From contig NZ_CAJXWX010000027.1 in the NCBI RefSeq assembly GCF_913062585.1, forward strand, positions 1-58,851: a stretch of DNA of 58,851 nucleotides. The letters run 5' to 3'. Positions within the stretch are counted from its first letter, which is position 1. Each line of letters begins with the position of its first letter. Of this stretch, positions 34,362 through 43,290 are shown one piece after another. Under the pieces are notes generated by a model that saw only the letters and a list, made by a program, of their open reading frames with translations, was not told the origin of the DNA and did not search any database. This DNA comes from an uncultured Sphingomonas sp. GTDB taxonomy: Bacteria > Pseudomonadota > Alphaproteobacteria > Sphingomonadales > Sphingomonadaceae. Made by a program: the position numbers and the translations under genes.

Positions 34362-35609
34362 ATGGCAACGGCAATCTGGGACGATAGCAAGAAGCGAAAG
34401 GCCGCCGATGACGGCGGTTTCTGGTCGAGCGGCCATACGCCGACCCTGATCGCGGCATTCCTGTATTTCGACCTCGCATTCATGGTCTGGGTGCTGCTCG
34501 GCCCCCTCGCCCCGCAGATTTCCGCCACGCTGGGCCTTACCCCGGCGCAAAAGGGCGTGATGGTCGCGGTGCCGACGCTGGCGGGCGCGGTGCTGCGCGT
34601 CGTCAACGGCCTGCTGGTCGACCGGATCGGCCCGAAGCGGTCGGGCGCGATCAGCCAGATCATCGTGATCGCCGGGCTGTTCTCCGCCTGGACATTGGGC
34701 GTGAATAGCTTTGGCGGCACGCTGGCGCTGGGCGTGATCCTGGGCTTTGCGGGCGCCAGCTTCGCCATCGCCCTGCCGCTCGCCAGCCGCTGGTATCCGC
34801 CGGCGCATCAGGGCAAGGCGATGGGCCTGGCCGGCATGGGCAATTCGGGCACGGTGCTCGCCGCGCTCTTCGCGCCCGCGCTCGCCAAGCTGTTCGGCTG
34901 GAACGCGGTGCTGGGCCTGGCCTGCCTGCCGCTCAGCCTCGTCTTCCTGGTCTATATGGTCATGGCCAAGGACGCGCCGGGTGCGCCGCCGCCGCGCCGC
35001 TTCGTCGAATATCTGGCGCCGCTCCGCCAAGCGGATGCCTGGTGGCTGATGGGCTTCTACGCCGTCACCTTTGGTGGGTTCGTAGGCCTGGCCGCCAGCC
35101 TGCCCATCTATTTCACCGACCGCTTCGGCCTGACCCCGGTGCAGGCGGGCTATGCCACGGCGGCCTGCGTCTTTGCCGGTTCGCTGGTGCGGCCGATGGG
35201 CGGGGCGCTGGCCGATGCGATCGGCGGGGTGAAGGCGCTGACGGCCGTGTTCCTGGCCGCCGCCGCGACGCTGGTCGGCGTGTCGATGGTCGACGGGTTC
35301 GCCGCCTCGCTGGCGCTGTTCGTCCTGTCGATGCTGGGGCTGGGCGTCGGCAACGGCTCGGTGTTCCAGCTGGTGCCGCAGCGTTTCGCCGCCGAGATCG
35401 GCGTGATGACCGGCCTGGTCGGCATGGCGGGCGGCATTGGCGGCTTCTACCTCGCCTCCTCGCTGGGCTTCGCCAAGCAGTGGACGGGCAGCTTCTCGGG
35501 CGGTTTCCTGATCTTCGCCGCGCTGGCTCTGGTGGCGCTGGCCGGGCTGACGCTGGTCAAGGGTCGCTGGCGCCGCAGCTGGGGCGCGGCCGAAGGCGTG
35601 CGGATCTGA
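34362..35609 (+). CDS. MFS nitrate/nitrite transporter (NarK/NasA type)
   Basis: A 415-residue twelve-helix major-facilitator protein for nitrate uptake. Family signatures include 'GPLAPQISATLGLTPAQKGVMVAVP', the glycine-rich 'GFAGASFAIALPLASRWYPP..GKAMGLAGMGNSG' in the first half, and 'LGVGNGSVFQLVPQRF..GVMTGLVGMAGGIGGF' in the second. Both nitrate-signature loops are therefore present. The ATG at 34362 follows CTGGGGGACAG. It is the first gene of the assimilation operon and lies just after the attenuator. Its stop overlaps the next start (TGATG). Confidence 0.93.
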   Translation: MATAIWDDSKKRKAADDGGFWSSGHTPTLIAAFLYFDLAFMVWVLLGPLAPQISATLGLTPAQKGVMVAVPTLAGAVLRVVNGLLVDRIGPKRSGAISQIIVIAGLFSAWTLGVNSFGGTLALGVILGFAGASFAIALPLASRWYPPAHQGKAMGLAGMGNSGTVLAALFAPALAKLFGWNAVLGLACLPLSLVFLVYMVMAKDAPGAPPPRRFVEYLAPLRQADAWWLMGFYAVTFGGFVGLAASLPIYFTDRFGLTPVQAGYATAACVFAGSLVRPMGGALADAIGGVKALTAVFLAAAATLVGVSMVDGFAASLALFVLSMLGLGVGNGSVFQLVPQRFAAEIGVMTGLVGMAGGIGGFYLASSLGFAKQWTGSFSGGFLIFAALALVALAGLTLVKGRWRRSWGAAEGVRI

Positions 35610-36835
35610 TGACGATGCGCCGCCGCGCCCTCCTCCTGCCCGCCCTCCTCCTGTCGGCCACGGCCGTCATCGCCACTCCCGCCGCCGCGCAGACGGTGAC
35701 GCTGAAGCCGCTGGTCGACGCCCGGCTGCGCTGGGAACAGGTCGACCAAGACGGCCTGCCCCGGATCTCGGACGCGGTCACCGCCCGCATCCGCAGCGGC
35801 CTGACCGCCACGACCGGCCACTGGTCGGCCCTGGTGGAAGCGCAGGGCAATCTGGCCATCGTGCCCGATTACTTCGACGGCGTGCACCCCGATGCCAGCC
35901 GCCCGCTGATCGGCGATCCGCAGAGCATCGGGCTGTACCGGGCGCAGGTCCAGTACAAGACGCCGGGCCTGACCCTGACCGCCGGGCGGCAGCGGATCAC
36001 GCTGGACGACGAGCGTTTCGTCGGCCAGGCCGCGATCCGCAACAACGGCCAGACCTTCGACGCGGTCCGCGCCGAGATCGCGCCGCTGAAGGGTGTGAAG
36101 GCCGATGTCAGCTATGTCTGGGGCGTCCGCACCGTCTGGGGCATCGACGGCACGGGCGTTCGGCCCCGCTCGGTCGGCGGCGATACGGTGCTGGCCAATC
36201 TGGGCTGGACCTCGCCGATTGGGACGCTGACCGGCTTTGCCTATCTGATCGATGAGGACGAGGCGGCGGTGCAGGGATACCGCCTGTCCAGCCAGACCTA
36301 TGGCACGCGCCTGGCCGGCACGCGGCCGATCGGTAAGGCGAAGCTGTCCTATCAGGCCAGCTGGGCGCGCCAGTCGGACTATCACCGTAATCCCAACCGC
36401 TATTCGGCCGACTACTGGCTGGCCGATGTCGCGCTGGACCTGAACGGCCCGCGTCTGGGCGGCGGCTATGAAGTGCTGGGCGCCGATAAGGGCCAGGCGC
36501 TGACCAGCTTCCAGACGCCCTTGTCCTCGATCTTCAAGTTCCAGGGCTGGGCCGACAAGTTCACCACCACCCCGCCCGACGGCATTCGCGATCTCTATGC
36601 CAGCACCGGCTGGGGCTGGAAGCAGGTCGGCGCGGTCAAGGCGGTCAGCCTGTCCGCCGTCTGGCACCGTTTCGAGAGCGACCGGCTGATCCGCCATTAC
36701 GGCAACGAGATCGACCTGCTGGCGCAAGGCAAGGTCGGCCGCACCACCGCCTCGCTGCGCTACGCCGATTACCAGGCAGATCGCTTCGGCGCGGATACCA
36801 CGAAATTCTGGCTCCAACTGGACTGGACCATCTGA
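35609..36835 (+). CDS. Alginate-export-family outer-membrane porin in the nitrate operon
   Basis: A 408-residue predicted beta-barrel of the Alginate_exp family (AlgE/OprD-like). A signal peptide (MTMRRRALLLPALLLSATAVIATPAAAQ) is followed by a barrel opening 'LKPLVDARLRWEQVDQDGL', the motif 'LTAGRQRITLDDERFVG', and a C-terminal strand 'FWLQLDWTI'. No alginate genes are nearby. It overlaps the transporter stop and the nirB start, both as TGATG, so it is made in step with nitrate enzymes. I infer that it lets nitrate or nitrite cross the outer membrane. That substrate is not shown by sequence alone. Confidence 0.82.
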   Translation: MTMRRRALLLPALLLSATAVIATPAAAQTVTLKPLVDARLRWEQVDQDGLPRISDAVTARIRSGLTATTGHWSALVEAQGNLAIVPDYFDGVHPDASRPLIGDPQSIGLYRAQVQYKTPGLTLTAGRQRITLDDERFVGQAAIRNNGQTFDAVRAEIAPLKGVKADVSYVWGVRTVWGIDGTGVRPRSVGGDTVLANLGWTSPIGTLTGFAYLIDEDEAAVQGYRLSSQTYGTRLAGTRPIGKAKLSYQASWARQSDYHRNPNRYSADYWLADVALDLNGPRLGGGYEVLGADKGQALTSFQTPLSSIFKFQGWADKFTTTPPDGIRDLYASTGWGWKQVGAVKAVSLSAVWHRFESDRLIRHYGNEIDLLAQGKVGRTTASLRYADYQADRFGADTTKFWLQLDWTI

Positions 36836-39339
36836 TGGAACATACCCCCGTCGTCGCGGCGACCGATACCCGCGAGCATCTGCCAGCGGGCGAAGCCCGA
36901 GAACATTTGATCGTCATTGGCAACGGCATGGCCGGGTGCCGTGCGGTCGAGGAATTGCTGGCGCGCGATCCCAGCCGCTACCGCATCACCATCTTCGGCG
37001 CCGAGCCGCTGGTGAATTACAACCGGATCATGCTGTCGCCCGTGCTGGCGGGGGAAAAGACGTTCGACGAGATCGTCATCAACGGGCTCGACTGGTATGC
37101 CGACAACGGCATCACCCTGGTCAGCGGCGATCCCGTCACGGCGATCGACCGCGAGGCGCGGACCGTGACCGCGAAGAGCGGCATGGTGCTGGACTATGAC
37201 CGGGTGCTGATCGCGACCGGCTCCGACCCGTTCATCATCCCCGTCCCCGGCCACGACCTGCCCGGCGTCATCAGCTTCCGCGACATGAAGGATGTCGAGC
37301 ACATGCTCGCCGCCGCCGAGCGGGGCGGCAGCGCGGTGGTGATCGGCGGCGGCCTGCTGGGCCTGGAGGCCGCGCACGGCCTGTCGCTTCGCGGCATGAC
37401 CGTCACCGTCCTGCACCTGATGCCGACGCTGATGGAGCGGCAATTGGACGAGGCGGCGGGCTGGCTATTGAAACAAGCGCTCGAAGCTCGTGGCCAGACT
37501 GTCTTGTGCGGTGCCGACACCGCCGAAATCGTAGGCGATGGCAAGGTCGAAGCGATCCGCCTGAAGGACGGACGTGAAATCCCCGCCGATCTGGTGGTGA
37601 TGGCGGTCGGCATCCGCCCTTCCGTCGCACTCGCCCGCGCCGCCGGGCTGGAGGTCGGGCGCGGGATCAAGGTGGACGACCATATGGTCACCTCCGACCC
37701 GCGCATCCTGTCGGTCGGTGAGTGCGTCGAGCATGACGGACAGGTTTACGGCCTGGTCGCGCCGCTCTGGGATATGTGCCGCAGCCTCGCCGATGCGCTG
37801 ACAGGCGTGCCCTCTGGCTATCGCCCCACCGCGACCGCGACCAAGCTGAAGGTCGCCGGGCTCGACGTCTTCTCGGCGGGCGATTTCGGCGGCGGCGACG
37901 GCGCGGAGGATATCGTGCTGCGTGATGCGGCGCGCGGCATCTACAAGCGCGTCGTGGTCAAGGACGACCGGATCGTCGGCGCGGTGCTGTACGGCGACAC
38001 CGCCGACGGCAACTGGTATTTCGACCTGCTCAAAAAGGGCGAGAGCGTCGGCGATATCCGCGACGCGCTGATCTTCGGCCAGGCCTTCGCCTCGGGAGGG
38101 GGGCAGGCGGACCCTAAGGCGGCCGTTGCGGCGCTCTCCGACACGGCGGAGATTTGCGGCTGCAACGGCGTCACCAAGGGCCAGGTCGTCTCATGCATCG
38201 CCAAGGGGGCGCACAGCCTCGACGCCGTCCGCGCGACCTGCAAGGCGTCGGCGAGCTGCGGCTCGTGCACCGGGCTGGTCGAGACGTTGCTCGCACTGAC
38301 CCTGGGCGATGAGGTGCAGGCGGGGCCGAAGACGATGTGCAAATGCACCAGCTTTGGCCATGACGATGTCCGCCGCGAAATCGTCGCACAGGACATGCGC
38401 TCGATCCCCGAGGTGATGCAGAAGCTGCACTGGTCGACCCCCGACGGTTGTTCCTCCTGCCGCCCCGCGCTCAATTACTATCTGCTCTGCGCGCTGCCCG
38501 GCGAATATCAGGACGACCAGCAGAGCCGCTTCGTCAACGAGCGGATGCACGCCAACATCCAGAAGGACGGCACCTATTCGGTCGTCCCGCGCATGTGGGG
38601 CGGCATCACCTCCCCTAAGGAACTGCGCGCGATCGCCGATGTGGTCGAGAAGTTCAACGCGCCGATGGTCAAGGTGACGGGCGGCCAGCGGCTCGACATC
38701 TTCGGGATCAAGAAGGAGGATCTGCCCGCCGTCTGGGCCGATCTGAACGCGGCGGGCATGGTCTCCGGCCATGCCTATGGCAAGTCGCTGCGCACCGTGA
38801 AGACGTGCGTCGGCTCTGAATGGTGCCGCTTCGGCACGCAGGATTCGACCGGGCTGGGCGTCAAGCTGGAGCGGGCGACCTGGGGGTCGTGGATGCCGCA
38901 CAAGTTCAAGATCGCGGTGTCGGGCTGCCCGCGCAACTGCGCCGAGGCGACGATCAAGGACTTCGGCGTGGTCTGCGTCGATAGCGGTTACGAGCTGCAT
39001 GTCGGCGGCAATGGCGGGATCAAGGTCCGCGCGACCGATCTGCTCTGCAAGGTCGCCACGGAACAGGAAGCGATGGAGATGTGCGCCGCCTTCATCCAGC
39101 TTTACCGCGAAGAGGCCCGTTACCTGGAGCGGACCGCGCCTTGGATCGAGCGGGTGGGCCTGGCCTATATCCAGTCGCGGCTGCTCCCCGATGCGGACGA
39201 GCGCGCCGAGCTGGCGCACCGCTTCTTCTACTCGCAGCAATTCATGCAGGACGACCCTTGGGCGGCGCGGGCCGCCGGGGCCGATCGCGAAATGCACGCC
39301 CCCATGGCGCGCTTCATCCCGCAGGAGGAAATGGCATGA
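36835..39339 (+). CDS. nirB: NADH-dependent nitrite reductase large subunit
   Basis: An 834-residue cytoplasmic enzyme reducing nitrite to ammonium. The N-terminal half is an FAD/NAD(P) oxidoreductase ('IVIGNGMAGCRAVEELL', 'VVIGGGLLGLEAAHGLSLRG'). Two BFD-like [2Fe-2S] segments follow ('CGCNGVTKGQVVSCI...CGSCTGLV' and 'CKCTSFGHDDVRREI...CSSCRPALNYY'). The C-terminal part is a ferredoxin-type and siroheme/[4Fe-4S] domain with 'CVGSEWCRFGTQDST' and 'SGCPRNCAEA'. All cofactor cysteines are present and length is normal. As in Paracoccus NasB, it may also hand electrons to the nitrate reductase. Confidence 0.96.
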   Translation: MEHTPVVAATDTREHLPAGEAREHLIVIGNGMAGCRAVEELLARDPSRYRITIFGAEPLVNYNRIMLSPVLAGEKTFDEIVINGLDWYADNGITLVSGDPVTAIDREARTVTAKSGMVLDYDRVLIATGSDPFIIPVPGHDLPGVISFRDMKDVEHMLAAAERGGSAVVIGGGLLGLEAAHGLSLRGMTVTVLHLMPTLMERQLDEAAGWLLKQALEARGQTVLCGADTAEIVGDGKVEAIRLKDGREIPADLVVMAVGIRPSVALARAAGLEVGRGIKVDDHMVTSDPRILSVGECVEHDGQVYGLVAPLWDMCRSLADALTGVPSGYRPTATATKLKVAGLDVFSAGDFGGGDGAEDIVLRDAARGIYKRVVVKDDRIVGAVLYGDTADGNWYFDLLKKGESVGDIRDALIFGQAFASGGGQADPKAAVAALSDTAEICGCNGVTKGQVVSCIAKGAHSLDAVRATCKASASCGSCTGLVETLLALTLGDEVQAGPKTMCKCTSFGHDDVRREIVAQDMRSIPEVMQKLHWSTPDGCSSCRPALNYYLLCALPGEYQDDQQSRFVNERMHANIQKDGTYSVVPRMWGGITSPKELRAIADVVEKFNAPMVKVTGGQRLDIFGIKKEDLPAVWADLNAAGMVSGHAYGKSLRTVKTCVGSEWCRFGTQDSTGLGVKLERATWGSWMPHKFKIAVSGCPRNCAEATIKDFGVVCVDSGYELHVGGNGGIKVRATDLLCKVATEQEAMEMCAAFIQLYREEARYLERTAPWIERVGLAYIQSRLLPDADERAELAHRFFYSQQFMQDDPWAARAAGADREMHAPMARFIPQEEMA

Positions 39340-39674
39340 TTGGCGAATGGCTGGACATCGGCTGGGTGAGCGAGATCCCGGTGCGCGGCGCCCGCACGGT
39401 CCAGGTCGAGGGCGGTCACGACATCGCCGTCTTCCGCACCGGCGAGAACAAGGTCTTCGCGCTGCTCGACCGCTGCCCGCACAAACATGGCCGGTTGAGC
39501 CAGGGCATCGTCCATGGCGGCGCGGTGGCGTGTCCGCTGCACAATTGGCGGATCAGCCTGACGACCGGCGAGGCGCTGGGCGAGGACAAGGGCTGCACGC
39601 CGGTGGTGCCGGTGAAGATCAGCGGCGGGCGCGTGCTGATCTGCCGCGCCAGCACGCTGCAGGCGGCGGCGTGA
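39336..39674 (+). CDS. nirD: Nitrite reductase small subunit, Rieske type
   Basis: A 112-residue Rieske-fold protein with cluster ligands in 'CPHKHGRLSQG' and 'CPLHNWR'. It partners NirB; equivalents in assimilatory systems (Paracoccus NasG) shuttle electrons from the NADH-oxidising subunit. The ATG at 39336 overlaps the nirB stop by four bases. It is separated from the nitrate reductase gene by a palindromic repeat. Confidence 0.95.
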   Translation: MIGEWLDIGWVSEIPVRGARTVQVEGGHDIAVFRTGENKVFALLDRCPHKHGRLSQGIVHGGAVACPLHNWRISLTTGEALGEDKGCTPVVPVKISGGRVLICRASTLQAAA

Positions 39675-39688
39675 GCAGCATCCACCTC

Positions 39689-39799
39689 CCTCTCCCCTCC
39701 GGGGAGAGGGTCGGGGTGAGGGGCGGGTGTCTCACCGAGAACGCCCTCTCTGCGAGCCCCCGGCCCCTCACCCAACCCTCTCCCCGAAGGGGAGAGGGC
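39689..39799. repeat. Palindromic repeat inside the nitrate operon (copy D)
   Basis: Outer arms CCCTCTCCCCTCCGGGGAGAG and CTCTCCCCGAAGGGGAGAGGG, with inner GGTGAGGGG / CCCCTCACC. It has the same design as copies A-C but a different sequence type. It fills the 127-bp nirD-nitrate reductase gap, and its right end supplies the GGGGAGAGG that serves as ribosome site of the downstream gene. Confidence 0.8.
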
Positions 39800-39801
39800 T
39801 G

Positions 39802-42399
39802 ATGAATATCAAAACCACCTGCGCCTATTGCGGCGTCGGCTGCGGCATCACCGCGACCGTCACCGGCGACCGACAGGTCCTCATCAAGGGCGACCCCGAC
39901 CACCCCGCCAATCGCGGCAGGCTCTGTTCCAAGGGCACGCATCTGGGCGAGACGGTCGGCCTCGAAGGCCGCCTGCTCCACCCCATGATCGGCAAGCGCC
40001 GCGCCAGCTGGGACAAGGCGCTCGACTTGGTCGCGAAACGCTTCCGCGACACCATCGCGCAGCATGGGCCGGATAGCGTCGCCTTCTATGTCTCCGGCCA
40101 GCTGCTGACCGAAGACTATTATGTCGCCAACAAGCTGATGAAGGGGTTCATCGGCTCGGCCAATATCGACACCAATTCGCGGCTGTGCATGTCGAGCGCG
40201 GTGGCGGGCCACAATCGCGCATTCGGTGAGGATATCGTACCCGCCAGCTATGACGACCTCGACGAAGCCGACCTGATCGTACTGGTCGGCAGCAACACCG
40301 CCTGGTGCCACCCCATCGTCTATCAGCGGATTCGCGCCCGGTGCGAAGCGGGCGCCAAACTGGTCGTCATCGACCCGCGCCGCACCGAGACGGCGGAAGA
40401 GGCCGATCTGCACCTCGCCATCCGGCCGGGCAGCGACGTCGCGCTGATGAACGGCGCGCTGGCCTGGGCGCGGACGGCCGGCGTGGTGGACGAGGATTTC
40501 GTCGCCGCCTCGCTCAGCGTGCCCGAGGATTTCTGGACCGCACTGGAGGATGGCAGCGATCTCTGGTCGGTCGCCAGGAGCTGCGACGTGGCGCCGGCCG
40601 ATCTACGCCGCTTCTACGAACTTTTCGCCGCCACCCCGCGCACCGTCACCATGTTCAGCCAGGGCATCAACCAGTCGACCGCGGGCACCGATCAGGTCAA
40701 CGCGATCCTGAACCTCCACCTCGCGACGGGGCGGATCGGCAAGCCGGGCGCGGCCCCCTTCTCGATCACCGGACAGCCCAACGCGATGGGAGGGCGCGAG
40801 GTCGGTGGCCTCGCCTCCACCCTGGCCGCGCATATGGACTTCGCGCCCGAGAACCGCGCACGGGTGCAGCGTTTCTGGGCCGCCCCCACCATCGCGCCCA
40901 AGCCGGGGCTGAAAGCCGTCGACCTGTTCCGCGAACTGGGCCAGGGCCGGATCAAGGCGCTGTGGATCATGGCGACCAACCCCGCCGTGTCGATGCCCGA
41001 TGCCGGGTCGGTCCGCGAGGCGCTGGCCGCCTGCCCCTTCGTCGTGGTCAGCGACGTGATCGCGGAAACCGACAGTTCGGTGGACGCGCATGTCCGCCTG
41101 CCCGCCGCCGCCTGGGGCGAGAAGGACGGCACCGTCACCAATAGCGACCGCACGATCAGCCGCCAGCGCGCGCTGTTCCCGCTGCCCGGCGAGGCGAAAC
41201 CCGACTGGTGGATCGTCAAGGAAGTCGGCCGCCGCATGGGCTGGAAGACCGCCTTCGCCTATGACCGCCCCGCCGAGATCTGGCGCGAGCATTGCCGTCT
41301 GTCCGATTATGAAAATGACGGTTCGCGGCTGTTCGCCCTCCCCGGCCGGTCGAGCGGCGGCAATGACGCCTATGACGCGATGGAGCCGTTCCGCTGGGGC
41401 GGCACGCCCTTTGCCGATGGCCGTTTCCCGACCCCGGATGGCCGCGCGCGCCTGATTGCCGTCGCGCAGAAGCCGCTGCCCGAGCCGCTGCGCGACTGGC
41501 CGATGACGCTCAACACCGGGCGTTACCGCGACCAATGGCATACGATGACCCGCACCGGCCTGGCCCCCAAGCTGGCGCGCCACCGCGAGGAGCCCCTGGT
41601 CGAGGTCCATCCCGACGATGCCGCTTGGCTGGACCTGACCGATGGCGGGCTGGCGCGGGTCGGCACGCCGCAGGGGAGCAGCCTCTACCGCGTGTCGATC
41701 AGTGCGGGGCAGCGGCCGGGCGAGTTGTTCGTGCCGATCCACTGGACCGACCGGACCGCGACCGGCGGTCGCACCGGCCTGCTCCCCCGCCCGCTGACCG
41801 ATCCCTATTCGGGCCAGCCCGGCTTCAAGCGCACCCCCGCCAGCATCGCACCCGTCGCGGTCCGCTGGCGCGGCTTCGTCATCCTGACCGGTGAGGCGAT
41901 GGCGCCCCCGGATTGCCTCTGGGCCACGCGGGTCGCGGTGCCGGGCGGCTGGTTGTGGGAGGTGGCGGGAGATGGCGACCCGGGCGTGCTCGACACGCTG
42001 CTGCCCAAGGGCCAGCGGATCGAGGCCACCGACCCCGCGCGCGGATCGCACCGCGTCGCGGTGATCGCCGAGGGGCGCCTCGCCGCCGTGCTGTTCCTGA
42101 CCGAGCGCGGCGAACTGCCGTCCCGCGACTGGCTGATCGCCCAGCTCAGCGCGACGCAGGTCGCCCCGACCATCCTCGCCGGACGCGCGCCCGGTGCGGC
42201 GGTGGATCGCGGCGCGATCGTCTGTGCCTGTTTCGATGTCGGCGTCCGCACCATCGTCACCGCGATCCGCGACCAGCAGCTTGCCGACGTCGCCGCGATC
42301 GGCGCGGCGCTGGGCGCAGGCACCAATTGCGGATCGTGCCGCCCCGCCCTCGCGCGGCTGCTCGTCGAAACGGAAGAACGCTCCCATGCCCATGGATGA
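39802..42399 (+). CDS. nasC: Assimilatory nitrate reductase catalytic subunit with C-terminal BFD domain
   Basis: An 865-residue molybdopterin enzyme reducing nitrate to nitrite in the cytoplasm. The N-terminal [4Fe-4S] site is 'CAYCGVGCG' plus the Cys in 'GRLCSKG'. Mo-bis-MGD domain signatures include 'VAFYVSGQLLTEDYYVANKLMKGFIGS', 'NTNSRLCMSSAVAG'-type sequence and 'VINPRRTETAEEADLHLAIRPGSD'-type sequence. A C-terminal BFD-like [2Fe-2S] domain (about residues 805-860) has 'CACFDVGVRTI' and 'NCGSCRPALARLL'. No separate NasB-type reductase is encoded, so electrons probably come from NirB/NirD. The ATG at 39802 is preceded by GGGGAGAGG from repeat D. nasA is used for this gene in some species. 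Confidence 0.94.
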   Translation: MNIKTTCAYCGVGCGITATVTGDRQVLIKGDPDHPANRGRLCSKGTHLGETVGLEGRLLHPMIGKRRASWDKALDLVAKRFRDTIAQHGPDSVAFYVSGQLLTEDYYVANKLMKGFIGSANIDTNSRLCMSSAVAGHNRAFGEDIVPASYDDLDEADLIVLVGSNTAWCHPIVYQRIRARCEAGAKLVVIDPRRTETAEEADLHLAIRPGSDVALMNGALAWARTAGVVDEDFVAASLSVPEDFWTALEDGSDLWSVARSCDVAPADLRRFYELFAATPRTVTMFSQGINQSTAGTDQVNAILNLHLATGRIGKPGAAPFSITGQPNAMGGREVGGLASTLAAHMDFAPENRARVQRFWAAPTIAPKPGLKAVDLFRELGQGRIKALWIMATNPAVSMPDAGSVREALAACPFVVVSDVIAETDSSVDAHVRLPAAAWGEKDGTVTNSDRTISRQRALFPLPGEAKPDWWIVKEVGRRMGWKTAFAYDRPAEIWREHCRLSDYENDGSRLFALPGRSSGGNDAYDAMEPFRWGGTPFADGRFPTPDGRARLIAVAQKPLPEPLRDWPMTLNTGRYRDQWHTMTRTGLAPKLARHREEPLVEVHPDDAAWLDLTDGGLARVGTPQGSSLYRVSISAGQRPGELFVPIHWTDRTATGGRTGLLPRPLTDPYSGQPGFKRTPASIAPVAVRWRGFVILTGEAMAPPDCLWATRVAVPGGWLWEVAGDGDPGVLDTLLPKGQRIEATDPARGSHRVAVIAEGRLAAVLFLTERGELPSRDWLIAQLSATQVAPTILAGRAPGAAVDRGAIVCACFDVGVRTIVTAIRDQQLADVAAIGAALGAGTNCGSCRPALARLLVETEERSHAHG

Positions 42400-43174
42400 T
42401 TTTCCCACCGGTTCGGTCTGGCTGGTAGGCGCAGGGCCCGGCGATCCCGACCTCCTGACCCGCAAGGCCGAGCGGCTGATCGCCGCCGCCGACATCGTCT
42501 TCTACGACGCGCTGGTCGGGCCGGAGATATTGGCGATGATCCCCGCACACACCGAGCGCGGCAGCGTCGGCAAGCGATCGGGCCGCCACTCGAAGGACCA
42601 AGGGACGATCGACAGCCTGATCGTCGCCGCCGCCTTGTCGGGCCAGCGCGTCGTCCGGCTGAAGGGCGGCGATCCGTCGATCTTCGGCCGCTCGACCGAG
42701 GAGATCGACGCCTGCCGCGCCGCCGGTATCCCCGTCCGCATCTGCCCCGGCATCACCGCGGCGAGCGCGGCGGCGGCATCGGGCATGATCTCGCTGACCT
42801 TGCGGGGGCTGTCGCGCCGCCTGACGCTGGTCACGGCCCATTTGCGCGAGGGCGAGCCCTTGTCGCTGGACTGGTCTGCCCTTGCCGCGCCCGATGCGAC
42901 GCTGGCCGTCTATATGGGCCGCGCCGCCGCACCCGAGATCGCGCGCCAGCTGATCGCGGCCGGAATGCCCGCCGACACGCCGGTGATGATCGCGGTCCAT
43001 GTCTCGCTGCCGACCGAGCGGCTGATCGCCGGACGGCTGGACGCGCTGGGCTTCCTGACCCGCACGATCGGGGACAGGGATCCGGCCCTGCTGCTGATCG
43101 GGGAAGCCATCGGCGCTCGGCGGCCGGTCGCAGCCCCCGCGCCGCCCGTCGGGACGACCGCCGCCTGCCCCTGA
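42386..43174 (+). CDS. cobA: Uroporphyrinogen-III C-methyltransferase
   Basis: A 262-residue SAM-dependent enzyme that methylates uroporphyrinogen III to precorrin-2, the first committed step to the siroheme needed by NirB. Motifs are 'VWLVGAGPGDPDLLTRKAERLI', 'VRLKGGDPSIFGRSTEE' and 'ICPGITAASAAAASG'. It is a single-domain CobA without the CysG dehydrogenase part. The start overlaps the nitrate reductase stop; ATG 42386 or 42392 both fit. It closes the operon. Confidence 0.94.
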   Translation: MPMDDFPTGSVWLVGAGPGDPDLLTRKAERLIAAADIVFYDALVGPEILAMIPAHTERGSVGKRSGRHSKDQGTIDSLIVAAALSGQRVVRLKGGDPSIFGRSTEEIDACRAAGIPVRICPGITAASAAAASGMISLTLRGLSRRLTLVTAHLREGEPLSLDWSALAAPDATLAVYMGRAAAPEIARQLIAAGMPADTPVMIAVHVSLPTERLIAGRLDALGFLTRTIGDRDPALLLIGEAIGARRPVAAPAPPVGTTAACP

Positions 43175-43290
43175 CGGAACGCCTTTCCCGCCCTCTTTTG
43201 TCAGTATTACGGTTACGTCACAAACTCCCAGTCTCGGCGTAATATTCGCGTCGTTAGCGGTGCCAGCAAAAGCAAGGCTGGGACGCCGAT

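Noticed and set aside
43252..43265. CGTTAGCGGTGCCA upstream of mdtA resembles the LacI-type sugar operator
   Set aside because: It is one mismatch from the loose pattern, but the arms are poorly symmetrical and the gene has no link to sugars; treated as a chance match that limits trust in the other sites.
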